Below, piece by piece: positions 35,045 through 43,280 of a DNA stretch of 64,000 nt. The first letter of the stretch is position 1; the number at the start of each line of letters is the position of its first letter. The position numbers and the translations under genes are program-made. The notes under the pieces are model-generated. The model saw only the letters and a program-made list of their open reading frames with translations, did not search any database and was not told where the DNA came from. Source of the DNA: Arthrobacter sp. fls2-241-R2A-200 (lineage in GTDB: Bacteria; Actinomycetota; Actinomycetes; Actinomycetales; Micrococcaceae); NCBI RefSeq assembly GCF_030209745.1, contig NZ_JARVRJ010000009.1:372001-436000 (forward strand), written 5' to 3'.

Positions 35045-35975
35045 GAATATCAATAGTAGCGCTACTACCCTTTCGCGGCCAGTGGTATCCAAACGGACGT
35101 CGACCGGAATCTGGTGGGGCCTGCTCGGCGTCGTGGCCTTCTCCTTCACCGTGCCGCTAACCCGCGTGGCTGTGGAGGGAATGTCCCCGCTGTTCATCGG
35201 CGCGGGCCGGGCCGTGGTGGCGGCTTTGTTGGCAGCGCTGGCGCTCGGCTTGACCAAGCAACGGTTGCCCGCCGGTTCGCAATGGTTCCGCTTGGCCGTT
35301 GTCGCGGGCGGAATTGTTGCCGGATTCCCCCTGCTCACTACTTTCGCCCTGAAAAGCACCAGCGCCAGCCATGGGGCCGTGGTCATCGCGCTACTGCCTG
35401 CAGCCACGGCAACAGTAGCTGTGATCCGGGGCCGTGAACGCCCACGTCCTCTGTTCTGGGTCCTGACAGCAATCGGCGTGATCGCGGCCCTCGTGTTCGC
35501 CCTGGTCCAGTCCGGCGGCTTCGGCTCACTCCACTGGGCGGACTTGCTGCTGCTCGGTGCAGTGGTGGCTGCCGCCATCGGTTACGCGGAAGGCGGCTTG
35601 CTGGCCCGGGAGCTCGGAGCGTGGCAAACCATCTCCTGGGCGTTGGTGGTGGCTTCTCCGGTGATGATCCTGCTGACAATTGTTTCCCTTGGTGCGGGAG
35701 CTCCTTCCGCTTCGCCCGCCCAATGGTTGTCCTTCGCTTATCTCGGTGTGGTGAGTATGTTCCTGGGCTTCTTCGCCTGGTACCGGGGATTGGCCATCGG
35801 GCCCATGGCGCAGGTCAGCCAGATCCAACTGGTCCAGCCAGTGTTGAGCATCGCATGGGCGGGCCTGCTGCTCGGCGAGCCGATGACATGGACCACCGTG
35901 GTGGGCGGACTCGCGGTGATCCTCTGTGCTGGTGCTGCTGTCCGCGTGAGGCTTGGGCCGCCGTCGAACTCCTGA
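35043..35975 (+). CDS. EamA/DMT family exporter
   Basis: A 310-residue protein with ten predicted helices in two EamA repeats (GLLGVVAFSFTVPLTR starts the first; LLLLGAVVAAAIGYAEGGLLAREL the second). Such proteins export amino acids or other metabolites. The ATG at 35043 overlaps the start codon of the divergent MocR gene and would put the operator inside the coding region, so the GTG at 35082 may be the real start; neither has a clear ribosome binding site. The PaiB gene follows after 40 bases. The regulator-exporter pairing suggests control by the exported or a related amine. Confidence 0.86.
   Translation: MNINSSATTLSRPVVSKRTSTGIWWGLLGVVAFSFTVPLTRVAVEGMSPLFIGAGRAVVAALLAALALGLTKQRLPAGSQWFRLAVVAGGIVAGFPLLTTFALKSTSASHGAVVIALLPAATATVAVIRGRERPRPLFWVLTAIGVIAALVFALVQSGGFGSLHWADLLLLGAVVAAAIGYAEGGLLARELGAWQTISWALVVASPVMILLTIVSLGAGAPSASPAQWLSFAYLGVVSMFLGFFAWYRGLAIGPMAQVSQIQLVQPVLSIAWAGLLLGEPMTWTTVVGGLAVILCAGAAVRVRLGPPSNS
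35054..35067. promoter_or_regulatory. Perfect 14-bp palindrome, MocR operator
   Basis: TAGTAGCGCTACTA is fully symmetric and lies 10 bases from the MocR start codon. It overlaps a possible -10 (TACTAT on the minus strand), so the MocR protein would control both itself and the EamA gene. Confidence 0.65.
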
Positions 35976-36015
35976 CATCCCCTTGAAGCTATTTGTCCCC
36001 TGAAAGGACGCCTCC

Positions 36016-36639
36016 ATGTACACCCCCGCGCATTTCGCCGCCTCCCCTGAAGCCGTCGACTCACTGCTCCTCAACTCCGGCACCGCCAACCTCATCACGA
36101 TGTCGCCGAGCGGCTTGCTTGCCACCCTGCTGCCGTTCGCCTACGACCCCTCGATCGGCGAGCACGGAGCCCTGCAGGCGCATTTGGCCCGCAACAACAC
36201 CCAGTGGTCGGCCCCGGTCACGGGAGAGGCGCTCATGATCCTGCAAGGTGCGGATGCCTACATTTCGCCATCTTGGTATGCCTCCAAAGCTGAGCATGGC
36301 CGCGTGGTGCCAACGTGGAATTACTCCACCGCGCACGTCTACGGCGAGCTCGTGATACACGACGACGTCGACTGGCTCGCCCGGCATGTGCGGCGCTTGA
36401 CCCACAAACACGAAGCACAGATGCAGCACCCTTGGACTGTGGACGAAGCACCCGAACGGTTCATCGCCGGGCAGCTGAGGGCGATTGTCGGCGTCGAACT
36501 CGTGATCAGTAGGGTGGAGGCGAAGACCAAACTCAGCCAAAACAGGGCTCCGGCTGATGTCGACGGCGTCATCGCCGGTCTCCAAGCACGCGGCGATCTC
36601 CACAGTGCTGCCGATGTGGAACGGGCACGGACCTCGTAG
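36016..36639 (+). CDS. PaiB-family FMN-binding protein
   Basis: A 207-residue PaiB-like protein with a split-barrel flavin-binding fold. Characteristic segments are MYTPAHFAA, LATLLPFAYDPSIGEHGALQAHLARNN (positions 35-60) and SPSWYASKAEHGRVVPTWNY. PaiB in Bacillus is a negative regulator of sporulation and proteases; the general function is unclear. It starts after AAAGGA and probably shares a transcript with the EamA gene. The C-terminus carries LSQNRAPADVDGVIAGL, as in the family. Confidence 0.87.
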   Translation: MYTPAHFAASPEAVDSLLLNSGTANLITMSPSGLLATLLPFAYDPSIGEHGALQAHLARNNTQWSAPVTGEALMILQGADAYISPSWYASKAEHGRVVPTWNYSTAHVYGELVIHDDVDWLARHVRRLTHKHEAQMQHPWTVDEAPERFIAGQLRAIVGVELVISRVEAKTKLSQNRAPADVDGVIAGLQARGDLHSAADVERARTS

Positions 36640-36642
36640 ACT
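36637..36642 (+). promoter_or_regulatory. -10 box for a leaderless VOC gene
   Basis: TAGACT lies exactly six bases before the ATG at 36649 and overlaps the PaiB stop codon. There is no ribosome binding site. Confidence 0.5.
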
Positions 36643-36648
36643 CGGCGC

Positions 36649-37062
36649 ATGCGAGACACTGCTGCTACGGGACCTGTAGGGTCCATCCACCACCTTGAAA
36701 TCTGGGTACCGATTCTTGAGCGTGCCCGCGATGAGTGGGGGTGGCTCCTGGGCGAACTGGGCTATCAGCCGTTCCAGGAACGGCCCACCGGATGCAGCTG
36801 GAAGCTCAATGGCACGTACGTCGTGGTGGAACAAACAGACGCCATCACCGGCACCGCGCATCGTCGCACCGATCCGGGCGTAAATCACGTGGCCTTCCAT
36901 GCGGGCACAAGGGAAAACGTGGACAGGATCCGGGCGCTCGGTGCCGATGCCGGCTGGTATGAGATGTTCGAGTCAAAGTACCCGCACGCCGGCGGTCCCG
37001 ATCATTACGCCGCGTACCTTCTTAATACCGACAGCTACGAGGTGGAGTTGGTGGCCGATTAG
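36649..37062 (+). CDS. VOC family (glyoxalase-like) protein
   Basis: A 137-residue single-domain VOC protein. It begins with IHHLEIWVPILERARDEWGWLLGELGY, then has CSWKLNGTYVVVEQ, VNHVAFHAGT and ends GPDHYAAYLLNTDSYEVELVA. Metal ligand candidates are the first His, the His in HVAF and the final Glu. It lies 9 bases after PaiB, yet a leaderless-type box precedes it. It overlaps the convergent GNAT gene by 4 bases. The substrate is unknown. Confidence 0.8.
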   Translation: MRDTAATGPVGSIHHLEIWVPILERARDEWGWLLGELGYQPFQERPTGCSWKLNGTYVVVEQTDAITGTAHRRTDPGVNHVAFHAGTRENVDRIRALGADAGWYEMFESKYPHAGGPDHYAAYLLNTDSYEVELVAD

Positions 37063-37577
37063 CGACCCGGTGGAACCGCGGGCCGCCACATCGCCACCCG
37101 CGGCCAACGGGTCGGCCCCAGGTCAGCCTCGTGGTTCATCAGGCGAGCGAGCTCCGGTCCCCAATTTCCGGCGTCGAGCACGTCGAACCCCAGGCGCCTG
37201 TAATACGGGGCGTTCCACGGCACATCGCGGAAAGTGCTGAGTGTCTGTCGGTGCATCCCGTAACCCCTGGCCCAAATCCGGGCGGCGTCCAGCAGTTCCC
37301 GGCCCAGCCCCTGGTGTGCCTGATCCGGGTGGACGCTGACCTGTTCAACATGTGCGTCACCGTCCACGACGTCGGCGAGCAAATAAGCCAGCGGATAGTC
37401 GAGCCCGTCGACGTACACCCATGCCCGGCCGGCGGTTGCGTAGCTGTTCAGCTTCTCCACGGAGAACGGTTGGTCATCGGCGATGGCGTCCATCCCCAAG
37501 CTCCGGAAGGTCTCTCCGGCGGCCCGTTCAATCTGCTGCATGATGACCAGGTCATCCGCGTGCGCCAACCTGATCAT
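37059..37577 (-). CDS. GNAT family N-acetyltransferase
   Basis: A 172-residue acetyltransferase. The acetyl-CoA loop is seen in VHPDQAHQGLGRELLDAARIWARG near residue 80, preceded by the strand VEQVSV, with the C-terminal TFRDVPWNAPYYRRLGFDVL typical of the fold. The target cannot be deduced. Its start overlaps the stop of the upstream SRPBCC gene (ATGA), so the two are coupled. Confidence 0.84.
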   Translation of the reverse strand: MIRLAHADDLVIMQQIERAAGETFRSLGMDAIADDQPFSVEKLNSYATAGRAWVYVDGLDYPLAYLLADVVDGDAHVEQVSVHPDQAHQGLGRELLDAARIWARGYGMHRQTLSTFRDVPWNAPYYRRLGFDVLDAGNWGPELARLMNHEADLGPTRWPRVAMWRPAVPPGR

Positions 37578-38035
37578 TGGTGGGCGTCTGGTGCTTGCCC
37601 CACCAGGAATTCGTTGCGTTTCTCGATGAGGTTCTGCAGGTAGCGGGCCAGAACCAACTTTTCCACTAACCGGCCCAGCGGCCCGAAGGGCGCTGCGAAC
37701 TCCACGGTGTCCACCATGAGGGTCCCGCTGCCGTCGGGCCGGAACTCGTGCGTGTGCCGGAGGTACTTGAAGGGGCCCTTCACCTGCTCGTCAGAGAACG
37801 ACGCCGGCGCCTCCATCTGTACGATGCGGCTGGTCATGCGGAACCTCACTCCGAGGTGCCATGCCTGCCATGTGACGGTCTGCCCTTCGGAGATCAGTCC
37901 CGAGGTAACGCCACCGATTGCCTTCTCCCGGCTCCGCGTCATGGACCCGACATGGGCATCGATGTTGCGGGAGAGATCAAAGAGCTCTTGCGGCGACATG
38001 GAGGAGCGGTTGCGGCAGACGAAAGCTACTGGCAT
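37574..38035 (-). CDS. SRPBCC (START-like) family protein
   Basis: A 153-residue protein of the ligand-binding Bet v1-like fold, as in the CoxG/YfiT-like SRPBCC proteins. Typical segments are SPQELFDLSRNIDAHVGSM, QTVTWQAWHLGVRFRMTSRI and GTLMVDTVEFAAPFGPLGRLVE. The start at 38035 follows GGAAGATCGAG; an upstream frame to 38143 would run into the neighbouring promoter. It is translationally coupled to the GNAT gene. The ligand is unknown. Confidence 0.8.
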   Translation of the reverse strand: MPVAFVCRNRSSMSPQELFDLSRNIDAHVGSMTRSREKAIGGVTSGLISEGQTVTWQAWHLGVRFRMTSRIVQMEAPASFSDEQVKGPFKYLRHTHEFRPDGSGTLMVDTVEFAAPFGPLGRLVEKLVLARYLQNLIEKRNEFLVGQAPDAHQ

Positions 38036-38146
38036 ATCTCGATCTTCCCAGACCCGGGGCCGCTTGCGCCGCACGCTTGCTACGGGTTGTGAATGCCCGA
38101 TGGCATCGCCACGCACGATCCTGATAGTTTTCGTAACAGGCAATGA

Positions 38147-38182
38147 CGCTCACCACCCACAATGCGCTCACGACCCACAATG
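38147..38182 (+). repeat. 18-bp tandem duplication creating two in-frame starts
   Basis: CGCTCACCACCCACAATG (38147-38164) and CGCTCACGACCCACAATG (38165-38182) are adjacent copies with one change. Each ends in an ATG in the frame of the FUSC gene, giving starts at 38162 and 38180. Confidence 0.85.
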
Positions 38183-39241
38183 ATTGGCGGTGTACCCGTG
38201 CCGACGTTCCTGGGGCATGCCCGCGATCTGTACAGGATGGGCCCGGCGAACAACGACAAGCTCTCGGCCCTGAGGGTTGCTGTCAGCGTTGCCGTGCCGG
38301 GGGTTTTCCTGGTCTTGGTCGGGCGGCCCGAGCTGATGATGTACGCGGTCTTCGGCGCACTGACAGGCATGTACGGCCGCCATGAATCCCACCAACTCCG
38401 CCTTAAGCACCAAGGCCAAGCCGCTGCGATGCTCCTTGGTGGCGTCTGCATTGGGGTGACCCTATCGGTCAATCACATCAATTCCTGGTGGCTGGTGCTG
38501 ATAGAGGCACTGTTCGCTGGAGTCGGGTCACTGTATGCGGACGCAGTGCGGCTCAAACCCATCGGGCCCTTCTTCGGCATCTTGGCGCTGGGTGCCTGCG
38601 CTTCCGTCCCAACGAGTGTCCCCTGGGCCATCGCGGTACTCATCGCAGCGGCCTCCGCCGCCTTCTCCGTGGTGATCGGTTTTGCCGGCTGGTTCCGACG
38701 GCGGACGTGGCTGGCGGGCGCCACCCGAAATATTTCCTTGCTCCGCGGCCCCCTGAACCGGGCGGGCCTGGTACATGCCGCACGCTACTTATTGGCTGTG
38801 GGCGTCACAGGCATTATCGGCGTCCTTACCGGCAGCGGCCACCCGCACTGGGCCATGGCTGCCGCGGCTGTTCCGCTTGCCGGCGCGGACCTGCCCAGCC
38901 GCGTCCACCGTGGTATCCACCGCATCGTGGGGACGTTCCTCGGGTTGGCGGTGGTCGCCGTCGTACTCTTCCCGGGCCCGCTGTCGCCCTTGCAGTACTT
39001 TCCAGGCCACGCCGCTGTGGTGCTCGCCGCGGTGGTGATCCTTTGCCAATTCCCCACCGAACTGTTCATGGCCAGGCATTACGGCTGGGCCATGGTGTTC
39101 TTCACGCCCGTGATCCTTCTGGTCGGGCAACTCGCGGCACCCATAAACCCCGGGGTGCTCGTGACCGAACGCGCGATTGAAACTTTCGTGGGAGCAACGG
39201 TAGGGATCGCGACGGCGGTGGTGGTCCAGCGGCGCCGCTAA
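38162..39241 (+). CDS. FUSC family membrane protein
   Basis: A 359-residue (or 353-residue, if started at 38180) membrane protein with two hydrophobic blocks, about residues 40-180 and 205-355, separated by a basic loop. The second has the family-type stretch HWAMAAAAVPLAGADLPSRVHRGIHRIVGTFLG near residues 230-262, typical of fusaric-acid-resistance/aromatic exporter proteins. It lacks the long cytoplasmic domain of some members. No ribosome binding site is evident at either ATG. The substrate is unknown. Confidence 0.8.
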   Translation: MRSRPTMIGGVPVPTFLGHARDLYRMGPANNDKLSALRVAVSVAVPGVFLVLVGRPELMMYAVFGALTGMYGRHESHQLRLKHQGQAAAMLLGGVCIGVTLSVNHINSWWLVLIEALFAGVGSLYADAVRLKPIGPFFGILALGACASVPTSVPWAIAVLIAAASAAFSVVIGFAGWFRRRTWLAGATRNISLLRGPLNRAGLVHAARYLLAVGVTGIIGVLTGSGHPHWAMAAAAVPLAGADLPSRVHRGIHRIVGTFLGLAVVAVVLFPGPLSPLQYFPGHAAVVLAAVVILCQFPTELFMARHYGWAMVFFTPVILLVGQLAAPINPGVLVTERAIETFVGATVGIATAVVVQRRR

Positions 39242-39251
39242 CGAGTCGCCT

Positions 39252-40031
39252 CTAACCGGCCAGTGGACGGCGCCGTGGACCAGATGTGAGCTTGGCGGGC
39301 AGGATCTTCGCGAAAAAGCTGGCCACCTTGTACCGGCGAGTGGGAATGGAAACTCCCTTGCCTTTTGCGTTGTCGGCCAACCCTTCGCGAACCACACGCT
39401 CGGCTGTGAGCCACAGGATACGGGGAGCCACGGTCTTGTCCATGCCCATCCGCTCGTGGAATTCAGTATGAGTAAAGCCCGGGCACACCGCGGTGATCTG
39501 CACCCCGGACTTCCCGTACGCGGTGTTCGCCCATCGGCTGAACGTCACCTGCCATGCCTTGGCGGCCGAATAAGTGCCGCGGTTGGCGAAGGCGGCAACG
39601 CTGGCCACGTTGATGATCCGGCCCTTCCCCCGCGCCAGCATCACCTCCAGAGCGGCGTGGCACAGTTCCATTGGCGTCTGGACATGGAGCCGAAGATGCC
39701 GCCTCTCCTCATCCACGCTGTTGAGCTCGAAGGACTTCAACAGCCCGATCCCCGCGTTGTTGACCAACACATCCACAGGACGTCCAGCGTCCCGCAAGCG
39801 GTCTGCAACAGCTGAAACCCCGACGTCGGTAGTCAAGTCTGCGCGGAGGATCTCCACTGAGATGCTGAAGTCACGTTCAAGCTCCTCCGCTTTAGCCGCA
39901 AGGCGCTGCTCGTCACGGGCTACCAGCACCAGATGATGCCCCGCTTCGGCCAGTTGACGGGCAAATTCGGCGCCCAGGCCGGCGCTGGCACCAGTGACCA
40001 AGGCAGTGAGTTCATTGGCTCGAGTCGTCAT
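39252..40031 (-). CDS. Short-chain dehydrogenase/reductase
   Basis: A 259-residue SDR. The cofactor loop is TGASAGLGAEFAR near residue 13, NNAG is in LVNNAGIGL, the catalytic Ser precedes VAAFANRG, and the active Tyr and Lys are in TYSAAKAW near residue 155. The LVARDEQRL segment with Arg after the second strand suggests NADP. The C-terminal 30 residues are basic. The -10 box TAGTCT lies six bases before the ATG (40038-40043), so it probably has its own leaderless transcript. Confidence 0.88.
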   Translation of the reverse strand: MTTRANELTALVTGASAGLGAEFARQLAEAGHHLVLVARDEQRLAAKAEELERDFSISVEILRADLTTDVGVSAVADRLRDAGRPVDVLVNNAGIGLLKSFELNSVDEERRHLRLHVQTPMELCHAALEVMLARGKGRIINVASVAAFANRGTYSAAKAWQVTFSRWANTAYGKSGVQITAVCPGFTHTEFHERMGMDKTVAPRILWLTAERVVREGLADNAKGKGVSIPTRRYKVASFFAKILPAKLTSGPRRRPLAG

Positions 40032-40037
40032 CCGCCC

Positions 40038-40043
40038 AGACTA
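40038..40043 (-). promoter_or_regulatory. -10 box for the leaderless SDR gene
   Basis: TAGTCT on the minus strand is six bases from the ATG at 40031. The box lies between the SDR start and the stop of the surface-protein gene. Confidence 0.5.
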
Positions 40044-40049
40044 CGCGCC

Positions 40050-43000
40050 TCACGCTCCTGAATTGTCTGGCGCTGCTTGTTCGGCGCTGGCTATTTGGCG
40101 CTGGGTTCTCCGACGCTGCATTAGGAGAAGGAACATGCCTGCACCGATCGCAACCAGCGCAACGGGTATCGCCGTGAGCGCGACGCCGGTCGAGGCCAAA
40201 AAGCCGTAGGCTTGGGCGCCGCTGCTGGACATCCCCTGCCCTGCCGACGCGCCGACTCCGGAACCGCCCGTTCCCGATCCGCTTGTTCCCGAGCCAGCCA
40301 CCCCGACCCCCGGCACTCCCCAGCTGACGGTTCCAACCCCACCGGTTCCCGCTCCGGTGCCCGGAGATCCCCAAGGTGCACTCCCGTTGCCTCCACCACC
40401 GGAATCCGAGCGTGAAAGTGAGGGGAAGGTGACAACCACGCTGGCTCGGGGTGTAGTGGTCCTTGGGCCAGCGGGAGGTGTGCCACTGGCCGTGGCTGTG
40501 TTGCGAACAGCGCCGGCGATCACATCAGCTCCGTTGATCACGTAAGTCGCAGTGGCCGTCATTGTTTGGCCCGGGAGCAAGGTGCCGGCAGCAGCCGGCC
40601 ATTTGTACGCCAAGCCCGAAAGCCCAGGCAGCGCATCGTTGATTGCCACTGCACGCAGGCTGACAGCGCCTATGTTCCGGGCAGTGAACGTGTAGGTAAT
40701 GACATCCCCGCTGCGTGCTGGATCGCCGACCCGTGAAACATCGGCAGCCTTGGCAAACTGCAGGCCGACGTTTGGCGTCAACGCAGTGTCCACCGCGACG
40801 GGAGGAGGCGCCAGGGGAACCCCGGAGGGAGGAGTGCCGCCCACCGTCACACTGTTCAGCAAGTGCCCGGCGTCGATGTCCGATTGCTTAACTTCATACT
40901 TGACCGTGGCGGTGACGGTTTGTCCTGGCAGCAGCTCCCCCAAGGCACCTGGCCAGGCGTAGCTTAGGGCCGCGAGACCAGGCAACGGGTCCACGATGGA
41001 GATGTTCCTCAGAGTGACATTTCCCGTGTTCTTCGCTGTGACGTTGTACGTGATCGGGTCACCCACAACCGACGGCGAATGCATTCCCGAGACATCTGCC
41101 ACCGTGGAAAATGACATGGCCGGTGCACCAACCAACGGAGTGTCGGTGGAACTTGAAGCAGCAGGCAACCCGGGTCCTACGACGGGCGTTGCGCTGGCCG
41201 TGCTGCTGTTGGCGACGTGTCCGGCGTCGATGTCCGATTGGGTGATGCGGTACGTTGCTGTCGCAGTGACAGCCTGGCCGGGGAGCAGCTTGCCCGGGGT
41301 TCCCGGCCAAGCGTAGGCCAAGGCCGGGAGGCCGGGCATCGGATACTCGACGGCCACATTCAGCAGCGTGACATTGCCGGTGTTCTTCGCCGTGAACGCG
41401 TACGTGATCCGGTCACCGGCGAGCGGTGGCGAATGAAGGCTGCCGACGTCGGCCGACTTTGCGAAAGTAAGGCCCGGTGACGCGAGTGCGGTGTTGGTCA
41501 CCACGCAGCTGATGTCCGATCCTGCCACAGGCCTCACGGCCACGGAGCCGGACAGGGAGCCGGACAGGGAGGCACCCGCAGGCAGGCCCGGCTGCAAACC
41601 ATTGGCGTCGGCACAGGTGATGGACCTCGCGTAGTCGGAAAGATCGCCGCCGGACTCGCTCAGATAGTACGTGGTTCCGGAGTCCGCAATGGAGCGGCCG
41701 GTATCGCCAGTGCCCGCGGCCACCAGGGAGCCCGAACCGGTGGTCGAGGAAGCGGTGGGGTCGTTCGCGATTGGGCCATCGGGCGAACCGCTGTGGATCT
41801 CCATGGTGAATTGGTCCGCATCGTTCAGCCGAGGCGTGGCGAACGCACCGCTGAGCGCGATCCTGGGCGCACGTACCACGAGGGCGGCATTAGCCGGCGG
41901 GTTCAAATTAGTCACAACGTTGGCGACCCGGTTGGTGTATGTCCCCTCCCCTTGCGCCGTGACATCCACCGTCACCGTGCATGAGGAAACACCCTGGGCC
42001 AGGCCACCCCCCGAAACAGTCACGGAGTTGCTCCCCGCGGCCGCATTGGCCGAATACGGGTTGGTACCTGGATCTTGGGCGCAGGTACCGCCAATATTCG
42101 GGACCGCCGCAACAGCCAGTCCGGCCGGGAGGTTATCGGTAATGGACCAGTCCGGCTTGGCCTTGAGGTCATCAGTGTTCGTGACGGTCAGCGTCAACGT
42201 GGAAGTTCCGTGCGGAGCAATCAACGCCGGCGCGAACGCTGTATCCAGCTGCGGCGTGACGTCTACGATTTGCGGAAGGTCGACGGCGACGTCGTTACCG
42301 ACCCCGCTGCTGGCCTCATTCCTGATGTCCAGGCCAAGGGAAATCGCCGGGCCGGAGGGGATCCGGTAGGCAGCGGACTCCAGCTTGGTGGTTTCAGTGC
42401 TGCCGCCTTGGGTTGTGTTGGCCCCGCAGGGGTCGAGTCGCGCACCGAGCACCACCGGTGAGCCGTTGACGAGGAGGCTGAAGGTCTCCCTGGCGTGCGT
42501 CGCCTGGCAGTTGACTTGGGCAAAGTAGCCCGAGACCGCGTAGTAGTGGCCGGCGATGGCAGGTATTCCCGTGCTTCCACTGCGGAGTTCACTTCCGGCC
42601 GTGATTGCTCCCGACATGCTGTTGGTGTATTCCGACAAAACCTGGTTCTTTGCCGCCTGTGCTGGCGTTTGTCCCTGCGCAAGGCCCAGTTTCATGGCCA
42701 TGTCGCGGACTTGGTTCCATCCATTGGGCTGGTTGTGGGCGCAACCTGCATCCGAGGTTGGCAGCGGGCTGGAGGAATTCAGGATCCAGCCGTCGCACTG
42801 GCCTCCGGCCGGGGTGTAGGGCAGATCGGCGCTGTACGTTTCACCTGCGGCGGCCGGCCCTCCAACGTAATCGAGGATGCTGATGGCGCCGCCACTTGCG
42901 TCCTGGTTGGAGAAGTCCTCGGAGTAGATGACCGCTCCAGGCTGGGTGGCACCGGGTGTGCCGGGCGCCGTGGTGGGGACCAGCGCCCTCGCTTGGGCGG

Positions 43001-43124
43001 GAACCGATGTTTGGGCGGGAACCGTCGCTTGGGCGGGCACTGACAGTGCGCCGCCCGCTCCCAAGGAGATGGCCGCTGCGGCTACGAGGGTCGCCAGCAT
43101 CCTCGGTGGGCGTGTGGGCTTCAT
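40050..43124 (-). CDS. LASTG-anchored surface protein with DUF11/DUF7507-type repeats
   Basis: A 1024-residue cell-wall protein. The signal peptide (MLATLVAAAAISLGAGGAL) is followed by three VPAQ repeats with possible cleavage sites. Residues about 90-290 hold a lectin-like region with paired Cys, about 300-410 a DUF7933/DUF11-like domain, and about 547-660, 666-780 and 785-890 three tandem DUF7507-type Ig repeats (each with GD.ITY..TAKN.GNVTL, LLPGQ.V.AT and QSDIDAGH). A Gly/Ser-rich spacer leads to the sortase motif LASTG at 976-980, a helix and basic tail. LAXTG is the form used by class E sortases. The sigma gene lies 156 bases upstream in the same direction. Confidence 0.88.
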   Translation of the reverse strand: MKPTRPPRMLATLVAAAAISLGAGGALSVPAQATVPAQTSVPAQARALVPTTAPGTPGATQPGAVIYSEDFSNQDASGGAISILDYVGGPAAAGETYSADLPYTPAGGQCDGWILNSSSPLPTSDAGCAHNQPNGWNQVRDMAMKLGLAQGQTPAQAAKNQVLSEYTNSMSGAITAGSELRSGSTGIPAIAGHYYAVSGYFAQVNCQATHARETFSLLVNGSPVVLGARLDPCGANTTQGGSTETTKLESAAYRIPSGPAISLGLDIRNEASSGVGNDVAVDLPQIVDVTPQLDTAFAPALIAPHGTSTLTLTVTNTDDLKAKPDWSITDNLPAGLAVAAVPNIGGTCAQDPGTNPYSANAAAGSNSVTVSGGGLAQGVSSCTVTVDVTAQGEGTYTNRVANVVTNLNPPANAALVVRAPRIALSGAFATPRLNDADQFTMEIHSGSPDGPIANDPTASSTTGSGSLVAAGTGDTGRSIADSGTTYYLSESGGDLSDYARSITCADANGLQPGLPAGASLSGSLSGSVAVRPVAGSDISCVVTNTALASPGLTFAKSADVGSLHSPPLAGDRITYAFTAKNTGNVTLLNVAVEYPMPGLPALAYAWPGTPGKLLPGQAVTATATYRITQSDIDAGHVANSSTASATPVVGPGLPAASSSTDTPLVGAPAMSFSTVADVSGMHSPSVVGDPITYNVTAKNTGNVTLRNISIVDPLPGLAALSYAWPGALGELLPGQTVTATVKYEVKQSDIDAGHLLNSVTVGGTPPSGVPLAPPPVAVDTALTPNVGLQFAKAADVSRVGDPARSGDVITYTFTARNIGAVSLRAVAINDALPGLSGLAYKWPAAAGTLLPGQTMTATATYVINGADVIAGAVRNTATASGTPPAGPRTTTPRASVVVTFPSLSRSDSGGGGNGSAPWGSPGTGAGTGGVGTVSWGVPGVGVAGSGTSGSGTGGSGVGASAGQGMSSSGAQAYGFLASTGVALTAIPVALVAIGAGMFLLLMQRRRTQRQIASAEQAAPDNSGA
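42993..43046. repeat. 18-bp tandem repeat at the signal peptide cleavage region
   Basis: Three 18-base units (42993-43010, 43011-43028, 43029-43046) that begin TTGGGCGGG encode the repeated hexapeptide VPAQxx at the end of the signal peptide of the surface protein. Confidence 0.75.
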
Positions 43125-43244
43125 GATTCTCGTACTTCTCCGTAGGACTGGCTCAACCGATATTGTCACGGCCGAAGCACACTCCGCGGTCGGCCAGGGC
43201 ATCCAAACAACAGGAGCCCAAAGACACAGTGGCGGGACTACGTA

Positions 43245-43254
43245 AATCGTGACG
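43245..43254 (-). promoter_or_regulatory. CGTCACGATT motif upstream of the surface-protein gene
   Basis: On the minus strand a T-rich stretch is followed by CGTCACGATT, about 120 bases before the surface-protein start. The same ten bases, also after a T-run, occur at 45033-45042 before the divergent pair. CGTC is a common -10 core for ECF sigma factors, but a -35 GGAAC at the normal distance is not clear. Confidence 0.4.
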
Positions 43255-43280
43255 CGAAAATCGAAAAAAGTTTTTAAGTT

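Noticed and set aside
35045..35578. N-terminal extension of the MocR gene
   Set aside because: It would run over the EamA exporter and the palindrome, and the added residues match no domain.
40440..41480. Repeated DNA in the surface-protein gene as a CRISPR array
   Set aside because: The repeats are about 340 bases long and encode in-frame Ig domains; no short direct repeats with spacers.
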